NCBI GenBank assembly: GCA_003480425.1 | Contig: QUJA01000019.1 | Span: forward strand, 1 to 49,696 | Length of the DNA stretch: 49,696 nucleotides | Direction: 5' to 3' | Origin: Firmicutes bacterium AM31-12AC | Lineage (GTDB): Bacteria; Bacillota; Clostridia; Lachnospirales; Lachnospiraceae | Part shown: piece after piece, positions 33,089 through 42,112 of the stretch | Layout: each line of letters starts with the position of its first letter | How positions within the stretch are numbered: position 1 is the stretch's first letter | Position numbers and translations under genes: made by a program | The notes under the pieces: model-generated | What the model saw: the letters and a program-made list of their open reading frames with translations, nothing else | Databases searched by the model: none | Told to the model about the DNA's origin: nothing

Positions 33089-33992
33089 AAAGATTGGAAA
33101 AAGTTATTTTTCGTTCCAAAGGATTATTCTCTCTATTTTTAGTGCTCCTACTCTCACTTTCTGTTTGTAGCGAGACGTTTGCAGCAAAAGCAGCTTCGAC
33201 TTCTTTTGATCTGACAGGCATTCCGACTTACTCTAAAGACCTTATGTTGTTCTTAATAACAACACCCCTTATTTCACTGAGAGTGAACTAAATGTATCCA
33301 CTTCCTTTGAAACGTACAGTGCACTAGACAAGCTTGGCCGATGCGGTGTTGCATATGCAAATGTCGGAAAAGATTTAATGCCAACCGAAAAACGAGGGGC
33401 TATCGGCAAAATCAAGCCTTCCGGATGGCATACTGTAAAATATGATTTCGTTGATGGAAAATATCTCTATAATCGTTGTCATTTAATAGGGTATCAGCTT
33501 ACTGGTGAGAATGACAATGAACGTAACTTGATTACCGGAACACGATATCTAAATGTACAAGGTATGCTTCCTTTTGAAAATATGACAGCTGATTATATAA
33601 AAGAAACCGGCAACCACGTATTATATCGGGTAACGCCTGTTTATGACGGAGATAATCTTGTTGCGTCTGGGGTTGTTATGGAAGCGATGTCTGTTGAAGA
33701 CAATGGGGAGGGTATTCTTTTTTGTATATTTGTATACAATGTTCAGCCTGGCGTATCCATTGATTATGCTACCGGAGAAAGCAAAGCCGACACCTCTTCC
33801 GACAGCAGCTCAACAACCAAAAATTCATCTTCTTCCACTATCTACGTGCTAAACACAAACAACCACAAATTCCACTATCCAACTTGCGGAAGTGTAAAAC
33901 AGATGAAGAAAAAAAATCGCAAAAAATACACCGGAAAAAGAGCTGATGTAATTAAAATGGGGTATGAACCATGCAAAAAATGTAATCCATAA
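33085..33992 (+). pseudogene. Secreted DNA/RNA non-specific endonuclease, broken by a frameshift
   Basis: Two frames together make one protein. The first (33085-33291) has a signal peptide (about 1-34) and runs to FDLTGIPTYSKD. One base seems missing near 33238-33241: shifting the frame there gives PYVVLNNNTPYFTESEL and then joins the second frame, which continues to 33992. That part has the nuclease core: WHTVKYD, the catalytic-histidine segment YNRCHLIGYQL, NERNLITGTRYLNV, and VSIDYATGES. The tail (about 250-300) holds FHYPTCGSVKQM and YEPCKKCNP, a small Cys-based binding module common on such enzymes. A single-base loss or a sequencing error would explain the break. Confidence 0.8.
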
Positions 33993-34009
33993 TATAAATT
34001 TCCGGAACT

Positions 34010-34037
34010 AAAAAAGGTCCACACTCAGGACCTTTTT
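34010..34037. terminator. Terminator after the nuclease gene
   Basis: AAAAAGGTCC pairs with GGACCTTTTT around a seven-base loop. It can act on both strands. Confidence 0.9.
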
Positions 34038-34051
34038 GTCATATGCATAAC

Positions 34052-34095
34052 AAAAACGAACTATGTCATCCATTCAATGATATAGTTCGTTTTTT
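34052..34095. terminator. Second terminator, facing the SNF-family transporter gene
   Basis: AAAAACGAACTAT pairs with ATAGTTCGTTTTT, with T-runs on both strands. It ends the minus-strand transporter transcript. Confidence 0.85.
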
Positions 34096-34111
34096 AAAAT
34101 ATATAAAGTTA

Positions 34112-35509
34112 TTATTTAATAATTAAATTCAGTACACCTGTTGACTGTAAGAATAGAATCAACATAATGACCGGCATAATATAACGTATCATGGCATTAT
34201 ATAACTTTTTACGTTTAAATTTGCTTCCATTTAATTCCATCTCTTCTGCAATCCATGATGGTTTCATGATCCATCCAATCAGAATTGCCGACAACAATGA
34301 AATAAACGGCATCAAGAAACTGTTACTGATATAGTCCATAATATCCAACAGCTGACCTGTGCTTCCGTTTGGCAATGCCACTTCTACATAGAATATGCTA
34401 TATCCCAATGCTATAACTGCTGTTGCTGTCAAATAGATAACAGACAAAACTCCTGTTGTCTTTTTTCTTTCCGTATGGAAAAGTTCCATGCAGTTTGCTG
34501 TAATAGACTCTAATACTGAGATACAAGAAGTCAATGCTGCAAATCCCGCCAGTACAAAGAATAAAATTCCGATAAATCTTCCGATTTTTCCCATGCTAAA
34601 GAATACATTTGGCAGAGACACGAACATAAGTCCAGGTCCTGCTGACATTCCGTCAAGTCCTGAGAAAACAAATACAGCCGGAATGATCATAACACCTGCT
34701 AAAAATGCTACTCCTGTATCCATCAATTCAATCTGGGATACTGCCTTGTTCAGATCAACATCTTTCTTTACATAAGAACCATATGTGATCATAATACCCA
34801 TTGATACACTCAAAGAGAAAAATAACTGACTCATCGCATCCAGCGTAATCTGAAGAAAACGCCCTACTGTAACGCCAGTCAAATCTGGTTTCAAATAAAT
34901 CATCATTCCCTGTAAGCCTGTACGGACAGTTCCATCATCTAAAGTTGTTTTGAGTGTCAATGAAAAAATTGCAATCACAATTACCATCACCAAAAGTATT
35001 GGCATGATAAATTTTGATACACGTTCAATTCCCTTTTCAACTCCATTATAAACAATCAGTGCTGTTAAAAACATAAACAGCAAACTGAACCACACCGAAG
35101 ATGGTGAGGATATAAATCCCGTGAAACATCCATCTGCTACAGCTTCTTTACCTGAACTAAACAAATAAATTGTTATATACTTCAGAATCCATCCTCCGAT
35201 AACTGCATAGTATGTCATGATCAGTACCGGCACCAGAAATGTCAAAATCCCTAAAAATTTCCACTTCGAACGCATCGATTCATAAGCATAAATTGCACTT
35301 TTTCCAGTTTTACGTCCAATTGCAATATCTGTCGTTAATAATGTAAATCCAAAAGTAACTACCAATACCAAATAAATAATCAGGAAAAGTCCTCCCCCAT
35401 CTTTTGCTGCCAGATATGGGAACCTCCAGAGATTTCCAACTCCTACAGCACTTCCAGCAGCGGCAAACACAAAACCAATCTGCCCGCTAAAACCACTTTT
35501 CTGTTTCAT
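34112..35509 (-). CDS. Sodium-dependent SNF-family (neurotransmitter:sodium symporter) transporter
   Basis: About 465 residues with eleven to twelve membrane helices. The signature is the unwound first helix GFVFAAAGSAVGVGNLWRFPYLAAKDGGG (about 9-37). Further family parts are PVLIMTYYAVIGGW and the middle LDAMSQLFFSLSVSMGIMITYGSY sodium-site region. Bacterial members import amino acids such as tryptophan, tyrosine, leucine or methionine; the substrate cannot be told. I start at ATG 35509, because GGAGG lies eight bases before it; the ATG at 35524 overlaps that site. A promoter (TTGTAT, 18 bases, TATAAT) lies at 35552-35581. Confidence 0.9.
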   Translation of the reverse strand: MKQKSGFSGQIGFVFAAAGSAVGVGNLWRFPYLAAKDGGGLFLIIYLVLVVTFGFTLLTTDIAIGRKTGKSAIYAYESMRSKWKFLGILTFLVPVLIMTYYAVIGGWILKYITIYLFSSGKEAVADGCFTGFISSPSSVWFSLLFMFLTALIVYNGVEKGIERVSKFIMPILLVMVIVIAIFSLTLKTTLDDGTVRTGLQGMMIYLKPDLTGVTVGRFLQITLDAMSQLFFSLSVSMGIMITYGSYVKKDVDLNKAVSQIELMDTGVAFLAGVMIIPAVFVFSGLDGMSAGPGLMFVSLPNVFFSMGKIGRFIGILFFVLAGFAALTSCISVLESITANCMELFHTERKKTTGVLSVIYLTATAVIALGYSIFYVEVALPNGSTGQLLDIMDYISNSFLMPFISLLSAILIGWIMKPSWIAEEMELNGSKFKRKKLYNAMIRYIMPVIMLILFLQSTGVLNLIIK

Positions 35510-35551
35510 AAGTTTAGCCTCCATAAAATTTAGTCGAACCTTAACTGATTT

Positions 35552-35581
35552 ATTATATCAAGAAATGCAGGATGTATACAA
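35552..35581 (-). promoter_or_regulatory. Promoter of the SNF-family transporter gene
   Basis: Minus-strand TTGTAT, 18 bases, TATAAT, about 45 bases upstream of the start. Confidence 0.55.
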
Positions 35582-35681
35582 CACAGAATTCAAAAATTTA
35601 CATTTTTCGCATTTTTGCACTACTTTAAATACTTCATTTATCAATCTTTTGTATATACCTTATCATATTTTCTAATATTTG

Positions 35682-35750
35682 ACAGAAGACTGCGGCATCA
35701 GCCGTATGACCTTCTATTATCACTTTAAAGACATTTATGATTTGATAAGT
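35682..35750 (+). pseudogene. Fragment of a TetR-family regulator (recognition helix only)
   Basis: The frame reads TEDCGISRMTFYYHFKDIYD, the classic TetR turn and recognition helix, followed by LIS. A stop (35673-35675) precedes it in frame and no ligand-binding domain follows, so only about 23 residues survive. It lies about 100 bases before the oleate hydratase gene and on the same strand. It may be the remains of that gene's regulator. The rest of the 338-base gap holds a TATAAT near 35805-35810 and no other gene. Confidence 0.7.
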
Positions 35751-35847
35751 TTTTTATCATTTTTCCCTTTTTGTAAATTGAAAACAAATAAAAATGCTCA
35801 TACTATAATCATAACAAATGGATAGCTCACAGAAAGGTGGTTATATT

Positions 35848-37854
35848 ATGGCAAATAAAAAATCAAAACTTGGTATGATCTCAGCAGTTGCAGCAGGAAC
35901 AGGTACTGCAATATACCTCGCACAGAAAGCAAAAAATAAATCTGAAAATGGTGATGCATCTCAATCTATTTCACCTTTGTTCAGTAAAAAGAAAACTGAT
36001 GACATTTCCATTAAGAACAATTATCGCAATACAGAGCGAGGAAAATATAAGCGAAACAGCAAGGGAATCTACTATTCTAATGGAAACTATGAAGCATTTG
36101 CTCATCCTGAAAAGCCGGAAGGTGTAGATGACAAACATGCTTATATTGTAGGCAGCGGACTTGCCTCTCTCGCTGCCGCATGTTTCCTTGTACGTGATGC
36201 ACAAATGCCTGGTTCTCACATCCATATTCTGGAAGCGATGGATATTGCCGGCGGTGCATGTGATGGAATCTACGATTCTTCCCGCGGTTATGTAATGCGT
36301 GGAGGACGTGAAATGGAAAATCATTTTGAATGTCTGTGGGATTTGTTCCGCAGTATTCCTTCTATTGAAACACCTGGTGTTTCTGTACTGGATGAATATT
36401 ACTGGCTCAACAAACATGATCCAAACTACTCACTTTGTCGTGCTACCATCAATCGTGGTAAAGATGCACATACAGATGGTAAATTTAATTTGAGTCAGAA
36501 GGGCTGCATGGAGATCATGAAACTCTTTATGACAAAAGATGAGGATTTGTACGATAAGACTATTGAAGATGTATTCGATGATGAAGTATTCGATTCTACA
36601 TTCTGGTTATACTGGAGAACAATGTTTGCATTTGAAAACTGGCACAGTGCTCTTGAAATGAAACTCTACTTCCAGAGATTTATCCATCACATTGCCGGAC
36701 TGCCTGATTTCAGTGCATTGAAATTCACAAAATATAATCAATATGAATCTCTGATTCTTCCTATGCAAAAGTATTTGGAGGCTGCTGGTGTTGACTTCCA
36801 GTTCAATACAGAGGTTACAAACGTTGTATTTAAATTTGAAGGAGATAAGAAGATTGCTTCTGCTATAGAATGTAAGGTAAATGGAAAAGAAAGCGGCATC
36901 GTTTTGACGGAAAATGATCTCGTATTTGTTACGAACGGAAGTTGTACAGAGGGAACCATTTATGGAGATCAGAATCATGCCCCGAACGGAGATGCTGAAG
37001 TCCGTACAAGCGGTGTATGGAATCTTTGGAAGAATATTGCCAGACAGGATCCATCCTTTGGACATCCGGAAAAATTCTGTTCTGACATTTCAAAAACGAA
37101 CTGGGAATCTGCAACTGTTACAACTCTCGATGATAAGATCATCCCATATATCACTGATATTTGCAAACGTGACCCTCGCACAGGAAATGTTGTAACAGGA
37201 GGTATCGTAAGTTGTCAGGATTCAAGCTGGCTGCTTAGCTGGACAATTAATCGACAAGGACAGTTTAAAGATCAGGATAAAGACCAGGTATGTGTATGGG
37301 TATATGGCTTATTTACAGATGTGCCTGGAGACTATATTAAGAAACCTATGAAAGATTGTACAGGTAAAGAAATCACTGCTGAATGGCTGTATCATCTCGG
37401 AGTACCTGAAGACCAGATTATGGATCTTGCAGAAAATAGTGCGATCTGTGTACCGACAATGATGCCTTACATTACTGCTTTCTTTATGCCTCGTACAAAA
37501 GGTGACCGCCCGGATGTCATTCCTGACGGATGTGTCAACTTTGCATTCCTCGGACAGTTTGCTGATACTCCTCGCGACACCGTTTTCACAACAGAGTATT
37601 CTGTACGTACTGCTATGGAAGCTGTTTATGGACTTCTCAAAGTCGACAGAGGTGTCCCTGAAGTATGGGGAAGTGTTTATGATATCCGTGAACTTCTAGA
37701 CAGCAGCGTAAAACTTATGGATGGAAAATCTCCACTGGAAATTCCACTTCCTGGTCCGCTTAATGCACTCAAAAAGCCGCTTCTGAAGCTTGTCAAAGGA
37801 AATGTTATTGAAAAGGTACTCAGAGACTATGATATCCTCAAAGACGGAATGTAA
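35848..37854 (+). CDS. ohyA: Oleate hydratase with a hydrophobic N-terminal extension
   Basis: FAD-dependent enzyme of the myosin-cross-reactive-antigen family; adds water to oleic acid to give 10-hydroxystearic acid. About 668 residues. The catalytic part begins near residue 70 (YYSNGNYEAFAHPEKPEGVD), followed by the FAD motif IVGSGLASLAAACFLVRD, RGGREMENHFECLWDLF, and YWRTMFAFENWHSALEMKLY. The first 70 residues are extra: a glycine/alanine-rich hydrophobic segment (GMISAVAAGTGTAIYLA, about 9-25) and a basic linker, perhaps a membrane anchor. ATG 35848 follows AAAGGTGG; the upstream in-frame ATG at 35818 has no site. Detoxifying host fatty acids is the usual role. Confidence 0.93.
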   Translation: MANKKSKLGMISAVAAGTGTAIYLAQKAKNKSENGDASQSISPLFSKKKTDDISIKNNYRNTERGKYKRNSKGIYYSNGNYEAFAHPEKPEGVDDKHAYIVGSGLASLAAACFLVRDAQMPGSHIHILEAMDIAGGACDGIYDSSRGYVMRGGREMENHFECLWDLFRSIPSIETPGVSVLDEYYWLNKHDPNYSLCRATINRGKDAHTDGKFNLSQKGCMEIMKLFMTKDEDLYDKTIEDVFDDEVFDSTFWLYWRTMFAFENWHSALEMKLYFQRFIHHIAGLPDFSALKFTKYNQYESLILPMQKYLEAAGVDFQFNTEVTNVVFKFEGDKKIASAIECKVNGKESGIVLTENDLVFVTNGSCTEGTIYGDQNHAPNGDAEVRTSGVWNLWKNIARQDPSFGHPEKFCSDISKTNWESATVTTLDDKIIPYITDICKRDPRTGNVVTGGIVSCQDSSWLLSWTINRQGQFKDQDKDQVCVWVYGLFTDVPGDYIKKPMKDCTGKEITAEWLYHLGVPEDQIMDLAENSAICVPTMMPYITAFFMPRTKGDRPDVIPDGCVNFAFLGQFADTPRDTVFTTEYSVRTAMEAVYGLLKVDRGVPEVWGSVYDIRELLDSSVKLMDGKSPLEIPLPGPLNALKKPLLKLVKGNVIEKVLRDYDILKDGM

Positions 37855-37900
37855 AATCGTCCAAAATTTTTTATAATTTAGCTCTCTTTCTCATGATTAT

Positions 37901-37940
37901 AAAAACAGCTCCCCGGCACAAACACCGGGGAGCTGTTTTT
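37901..37940. terminator. Bidirectional terminator between ohyA and the MATE gene
   Basis: AAAAACAGCTCCCCGG pairs exactly with CCGGGGAGCTGTTTTT. T-runs flank both sides. Confidence 0.95.
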
Positions 37941-37949
37941 CTTTTTATA

Positions 37950-39290
37950 TTAAATAACCCTATGCTCCAGCCATCTCCGGCTATGGAATCTCCATGTAAA
38001 TATAATTCCACGAACAGTCCAGTCCGCAAACATACCGATCCAGACTCCCATTGGTCCAAATCCCATGACACGAATTAAAAATACACAAAGACAAAAACGA
38101 CATGCCCACATCGTAATGCAGGATGTGATCATTGAAAACTTCACATCTCCTGCTGCGCGCAAACCATATGCCGGAATAAATGACAGAACCCAGACAAATG
38201 GTTTTACAATTGTGATCCACATCACCATATGGAAGCACATATCTGCACTTACTCTTTCCATTCCACCTAACATTGTAACCGGTTTCGTCAACGCAAATAC
38301 TGTCAGACAACTTACAATAATAATAACTTCCGCGATCACACACAATTTCTTTATATAATAAACCGCTTCGTCTTTTCTTCCGGCTCCCATACATTGACCT
38401 ACGATTGTCATAAGTCCAATGCCAACTCCGATTGCTGCAATACCATTGAGATTTTCCAAAATATTAGTCATAGCCTGTGCTGCTATTGCCGCTGTACCAA
38501 GAGTTGATACCGTTGACTGGATCGCCAGTTTTCCTAATTGGAACATACTGTTTTCCACACCGGATGGAATTCCTATTCCAAGAATCTTTCGTATCATACT
38601 CCAGTTTGGACGTATTTTCATATAATCTCTCACTACGATTGGCTGTCTGTCTTTTCTTAACTGAATCAGTACTACAACTGCACAAAAGATACGTGAAACT
38701 AACGTAGCAATTGCTGCACCTGCAACCCCCATATGAAAGCCCCATATCATAATTGCATTTCCCACAATATTCATTACATTGGAAATTATCGAAATAATCA
38801 TCGGTCCTTTGGTATTATCCTGTGCACGGAAGATTGATGCTGCTGCATCATACGCCGCAATAAATGGAAATGATAATGCTGTGTAGAAGAAATATATTTC
38901 CGAAGCTCTCATAACCTCTGCTTCAACTGAACCAAAGATTACTCTTAATAACGGCTTCTGGAAAATAAGACAGATTAAACTGACTACAATTGAAATTGCT
39001 GTGATGATAAACAAAACCTGGCGTGCTGACTCATTTGCCCGCTCTTTATTCTTCTGTCCAATATACTGTGCACATATAATTGCTCCACCTGCTGCCAGAG
39101 CAGAAAATGCCTGTATTACCAGAACATTAATTGAATCAACTAACGACACCGCCGATATTGCTGCCGAACCGACATTACTTACCATCATTGTATCTGCAGT
39201 TCCCATAACCGAATTCAACAGCTGCTCCAATATTACCGGAACAAGAATCGCTGCAATCATCTGATTTGAAAACATGTGTTGTTGTTTCAT
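37950..39290 (-). CDS. MATE-family efflux transporter (second copy)
   Basis: 446 residues, about twelve membrane helices in two halves: MIAAILVPVILEQLLNSVMGTADTMMVSNVGSAAISAVSL in the first, GIPSGVENSMFQLGKLAIQSTVSTLG in the second. It belongs to a different subgroup from the MATE at 21007, judged by motif differences in both halves. The neighbouring regulators are only fragments. It runs convergent to ohyA and is separated from it by a strong terminator. Confidence 0.9.
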   Translation of the reverse strand: MKQQHMFSNQMIAAILVPVILEQLLNSVMGTADTMMVSNVGSAAISAVSLVDSINVLVIQAFSALAAGGAIICAQYIGQKNKERANESARQVLFIITAISIVVSLICLIFQKPLLRVIFGSVEAEVMRASEIYFFYTALSFPFIAAYDAAASIFRAQDNTKGPMIISIISNVMNIVGNAIMIWGFHMGVAGAAIATLVSRIFCAVVVLIQLRKDRQPIVVRDYMKIRPNWSMIRKILGIGIPSGVENSMFQLGKLAIQSTVSTLGTAAIAAQAMTNILENLNGIAAIGVGIGLMTIVGQCMGAGRKDEAVYYIKKLCVIAEVIIIVSCLTVFALTKPVTMLGGMERVSADMCFHMVMWITIVKPFVWVLSFIPAYGLRAAGDVKFSMITSCITMWACRFCLCVFLIRVMGFGPMGVWIGMFADWTVRGIIFTWRFHSRRWLEHRVI

Positions 39291-39616
39291 TTGATATCTA
39301 TCCCTTTCACTTTTTCTCTATTCTTACAATGTCACCTTTGATATTATCTTCCTTTCATATAAATATTGCAAGTTTTTATACAAGAACATAAATGGACTTT
39401 CCGATGGACGAAATCATGTCGGACTGAAAAATGTATAATCCCGTCTGAGTTCTATGTGCCATGGCACACTTTCCATTCGAAGTAAAGTTGGAAAGGGAAC
39501 TACTGTTGTTATTATGATCCCACGCTAATTAAATTTCATATTTTTTTCACTTTACTTCATTAAAATAATGCGTATAATTGTAACTGCAAACATAATACAA
39601 ATGAGGTTTTCTACTT
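39291..39616. other. 326-base gap between the second MATE gene and the hybrid kinase
   Basis: Contains the kinase-tail fragment at 39439-39528 and a possible promoter for the downstream kinase: TTTACT (39551-39556), then TATAAT (39573-39578) with a 16-base spacer. No intact gene is seen. Confidence 0.5.
39439..39528 (+). pseudogene. Tail of a degraded histidine kinase ATPase domain
   Basis: Between a stop and TAA 39526-39528 the frame reads GTLSIRSKVGKGTTVVIMIPR, the standard end of a HATPase_c domain. Nothing recognisable precedes it. It lies about 90 bases upstream of an intact hybrid kinase on the same strand and suggests loss of an older kinase gene. Confidence 0.65.
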
Positions 39617-41671
39617 ATGAAAGATAACGTAAATAAAAGAAATTTAGAAATAAAGACAGCGCTTGTTTTTCTCATTACATTTGTTCTTGCTGCCGGTTTG
39701 ACAGATTATCAAAACCAGACACAGGAAAAGGAAGAAAAATCAAAAGCTGCTTACACCGCAGAATCAACGATCACCCATATAGAAGCTCAATTGAATAAAT
39801 ATCTGGCCGAATCCAATCTGATCAAGCAGATTGTAGAATCCGGGCGAGACATTGATACGCAACAATTTGCTACTATTTCTGAACTCATGCAGGACAAACA
39901 GCATGTGATCAAGGCCCACGAACTTGCTCCGGATGGTGTCATTTCCTATGTCTATCCATTAGAAAGCAATGAAGCTGCTATTGGTTTGGATATGCTTGAA
40001 AACAAAGAACGAAAAAAAGAAGCTAACCTTACTAAAGAAACCGGAGAATATACCATTGCAGGACCTTATGAACTTGTACAAGGTGGCACCGGTTCACTGC
40101 TTTTTGATCCAATCTACACAAATGATACAAACGGAGAAAAAAATTTCTGGGGATTTTCGATTCTTGTCATTGACTGGAATCAGTTCATGGAAGAAATTCA
40201 GTTGAACAAATTAGAAAATGCAGGCTATGAATATCAAATCTGGAAGGAAAATACAAATACCGGAGAAAAAATTGTAATCGCACAAAGCCAAAGCTATTTT
40301 CCTACGGATACCCTTGAAGTAGCATGTGCTGTTCCAAATGATACCTGGTATTTTGAAATTGTTCCGAAAGAAGGGTGGACAACCGTTCATCAGGTAGTAC
40401 TCGGTCTTTTCTTTGCCCTGATCATTGCAAGTCTTCTGGCAATTGGTTATTGGCAGGCCAGCATGCGTCGGCTGAAGGATATTCTCCATGCAGAAGAAAT
40501 GGAAAAAACAGCTCAGAAGGCTGAAGCTGCTAATGAAGCAAAGACACGTTTTTTATTCAATATGAGTCATGATATCCGCACTCCAATGAATGCGATTATT
40601 GGATTTTCCGAATTGCTTGAAAAGCACATTGATGAAAAAGACAAAGTAACCTATTATATCGGTAAGATTAAATCTTCCAGTTCTTTACTGCTTTCTTTAA
40701 TCAATTATGTGCTTGAAATGGCACGAATTGAAAGTGGAAAAGCTGACTTAAGATTAGATACCGGACACTTTCAGGAATTACGTGATTCTCTCCAAACCGT
40801 TTTTGAACCGGCTTTAAAAGAAAAAGGACTTACGTATTCTACGCACCTGGATATTCAACACCCATACATTGTATATGATAAAACAAAAACAAGTGAGATT
40901 CTGTTAAATATCGTAGGTAATTCAATCAAATATACACCTCGCGGTGGACATATAAGACTGGATATTTCTGAAATTCCATCCGAGCGAAGTGATGTTGCAA
41001 CTTATCGAATGATTATTGAAGATACCGGTATCGGTATGAGTGAAGAATATCTGCCACATATTTTTGAAGAGTTTACCCGTGAACATACCAGTACAGAAAA
41101 TAAAATTGCCGGAACCGGACTTGGACTTCCGATTGTAAAATCTCTGGTAGACTTGATGGGTGGAACCATTCAGATTGAAAGTAAAGTAAATGAAGGAACT
41201 AAAACAACGATTCAAATTCCATTTTTGATTGCCACCCAGGAACAGATTGAAGAGAGTCAAACATATTCACCGAATATTGTTACTAACCACGCTCTTGGAA
41301 AACGGATTTTAATGGCTGAAGATAACAAATTAAATGCTGAGATTGCTGAGACAATTCTTCAGGAAAACGGATTTGAAGTAGATTGTGTAGAAGATGGATG
41401 CCAATGTTTAGCACTCCTCCAGGAAAAACCAGAAGATTATTATGGCTTAATCTTAATGGATATCCAAATGCCTAATTTAAATGGTTATGAAACCACACGC
41501 TTAATCCGAAACCTGAAAAATCAACGTGCTACAATTCCTATCATCGCAATGACTGCCAATGCATTTGATGAAGATAAGAAAAAAGCTTTCGCTGCAGGAA
41601 TGAACGCACATATTGCCAAACCAATCGATGTTGAAGTTTTGCTCCATACACTGGAAAAATTTGTTCAATAA
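39617..41671 (+). CDS. Hybrid sensor histidine kinase with CHASE sensor and receiver domain
   Basis: 684 residues. Membrane helix 1 (about 14-30), an extracytoplasmic CHASE domain (about 60-245; APDGVISYVYPLESNEAAIGLD), membrane helix 2 (about 260-280), then a coiled linker. HisKA has FLFNMSHDIRTPMNAIIGF with phospho-acceptor His 318. The ATPase domain has N431/N435, DTGIGM (Asp 469) and GTGLGLP. The C-terminal receiver domain (565-684) has phospho-acceptor Asp 615 in LILMDIQMP. No output protein or HPt is encoded nearby, so the partner is elsewhere. CHASE domains bind small extracellular ligands; the ligand is unknown. Confidence 0.93.
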   Translation: MKDNVNKRNLEIKTALVFLITFVLAAGLTDYQNQTQEKEEKSKAAYTAESTITHIEAQLNKYLAESNLIKQIVESGRDIDTQQFATISELMQDKQHVIKAHELAPDGVISYVYPLESNEAAIGLDMLENKERKKEANLTKETGEYTIAGPYELVQGGTGSLLFDPIYTNDTNGEKNFWGFSILVIDWNQFMEEIQLNKLENAGYEYQIWKENTNTGEKIVIAQSQSYFPTDTLEVACAVPNDTWYFEIVPKEGWTTVHQVVLGLFFALIIASLLAIGYWQASMRRLKDILHAEEMEKTAQKAEAANEAKTRFLFNMSHDIRTPMNAIIGFSELLEKHIDEKDKVTYYIGKIKSSSSLLLSLINYVLEMARIESGKADLRLDTGHFQELRDSLQTVFEPALKEKGLTYSTHLDIQHPYIVYDKTKTSEILLNIVGNSIKYTPRGGHIRLDISEIPSERSDVATYRMIIEDTGIGMSEEYLPHIFEEFTREHTSTENKIAGTGLGLPIVKSLVDLMGGTIQIESKVNEGTKTTIQIPFLIATQEQIEESQTYSPNIVTNHALGKRILMAEDNKLNAEIAETILQENGFEVDCVEDGCQCLALLQEKPEDYYGLILMDIQMPNLNGYETTRLIRNLKNQRATIPIIAMTANAFDEDKKKAFAAGMNAHIAKPIDVEVLLHTLEKFVQ

Positions 41672-41712
41672 CTTTTTCACAAAACCAAATTTCATAGTCT
41701 TATTAATCTATA

Positions 41713-41756
41713 ATAGCCGAATCACTTCTGTATTCCAGATTTATTTCGACTATTGT
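41713..41756 (+). terminator. Possible terminator after the hybrid kinase
   Basis: AATAGCCGAA pairs with TTCGACTATT, one mismatch, and TTTTACTTTTT follows. The loop is long, so this is tentative. Confidence 0.4.
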
Positions 41757-41786
41757 AATTTTACTTTTTAACTCTGATTCTTTTTC

Positions 41787-41921
41787 TTATTCTTTAGAAA
41801 GTGCTTTCAGCACCGCCTCTGTTTCAAGCGGTTTTGTCAGATGTTCATTCATTCCAGCATCATACGCCTTTTGACGATCATCAGCAAATGCATTTGCAGT
41901 CATAGCAAATATCGGAATCGT
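41787..41921 (-). pseudogene. C-terminal fragment of a response-regulator receiver domain
   Basis: Opposite to the intact kinase, the frame ends PIFAMTANAFADDRQKAYDAGM, then NEHLTKPLETEAVLKALSKE. This is beta4 to alpha5 of a receiver domain with the conserved Lys, as found at the end of hybrid kinases. The open frame reaches to 41987, but its first 22 residues do not resemble the family. The phospho-acceptor Asp and everything before it are gone. Confidence 0.75.
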
Positions 41922-42112
41922 AATATAATAAGTCGTCCAAAGATTACAACGCTGTTTTTTTGCTCCTCTCACTTTATACTTATCCAATTTTTATAAGATT
42001 TTATATATAAGACAGCAAGAAAACTACTATATATTTTTTTCATTGACTTGTATAATTCTATTAATAGATATTTCATATTATTTTTAATCAGACTTATAAA
42101 GGAGCGTTTATT

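Noticed and set aside
35510..35847. An intact TetR gene upstream of oleate hydratase
   Set aside because: Only the recognition helix is present; a stop precedes it and nothing of the ligand domain follows.
41922..41987. First 22 residues of the 66-codon minus-strand frame as part of the receiver protein
   Set aside because: The sequence (MDKYKVRGAKKQRC) does not fit a receiver domain; the homology begins near residue 23.
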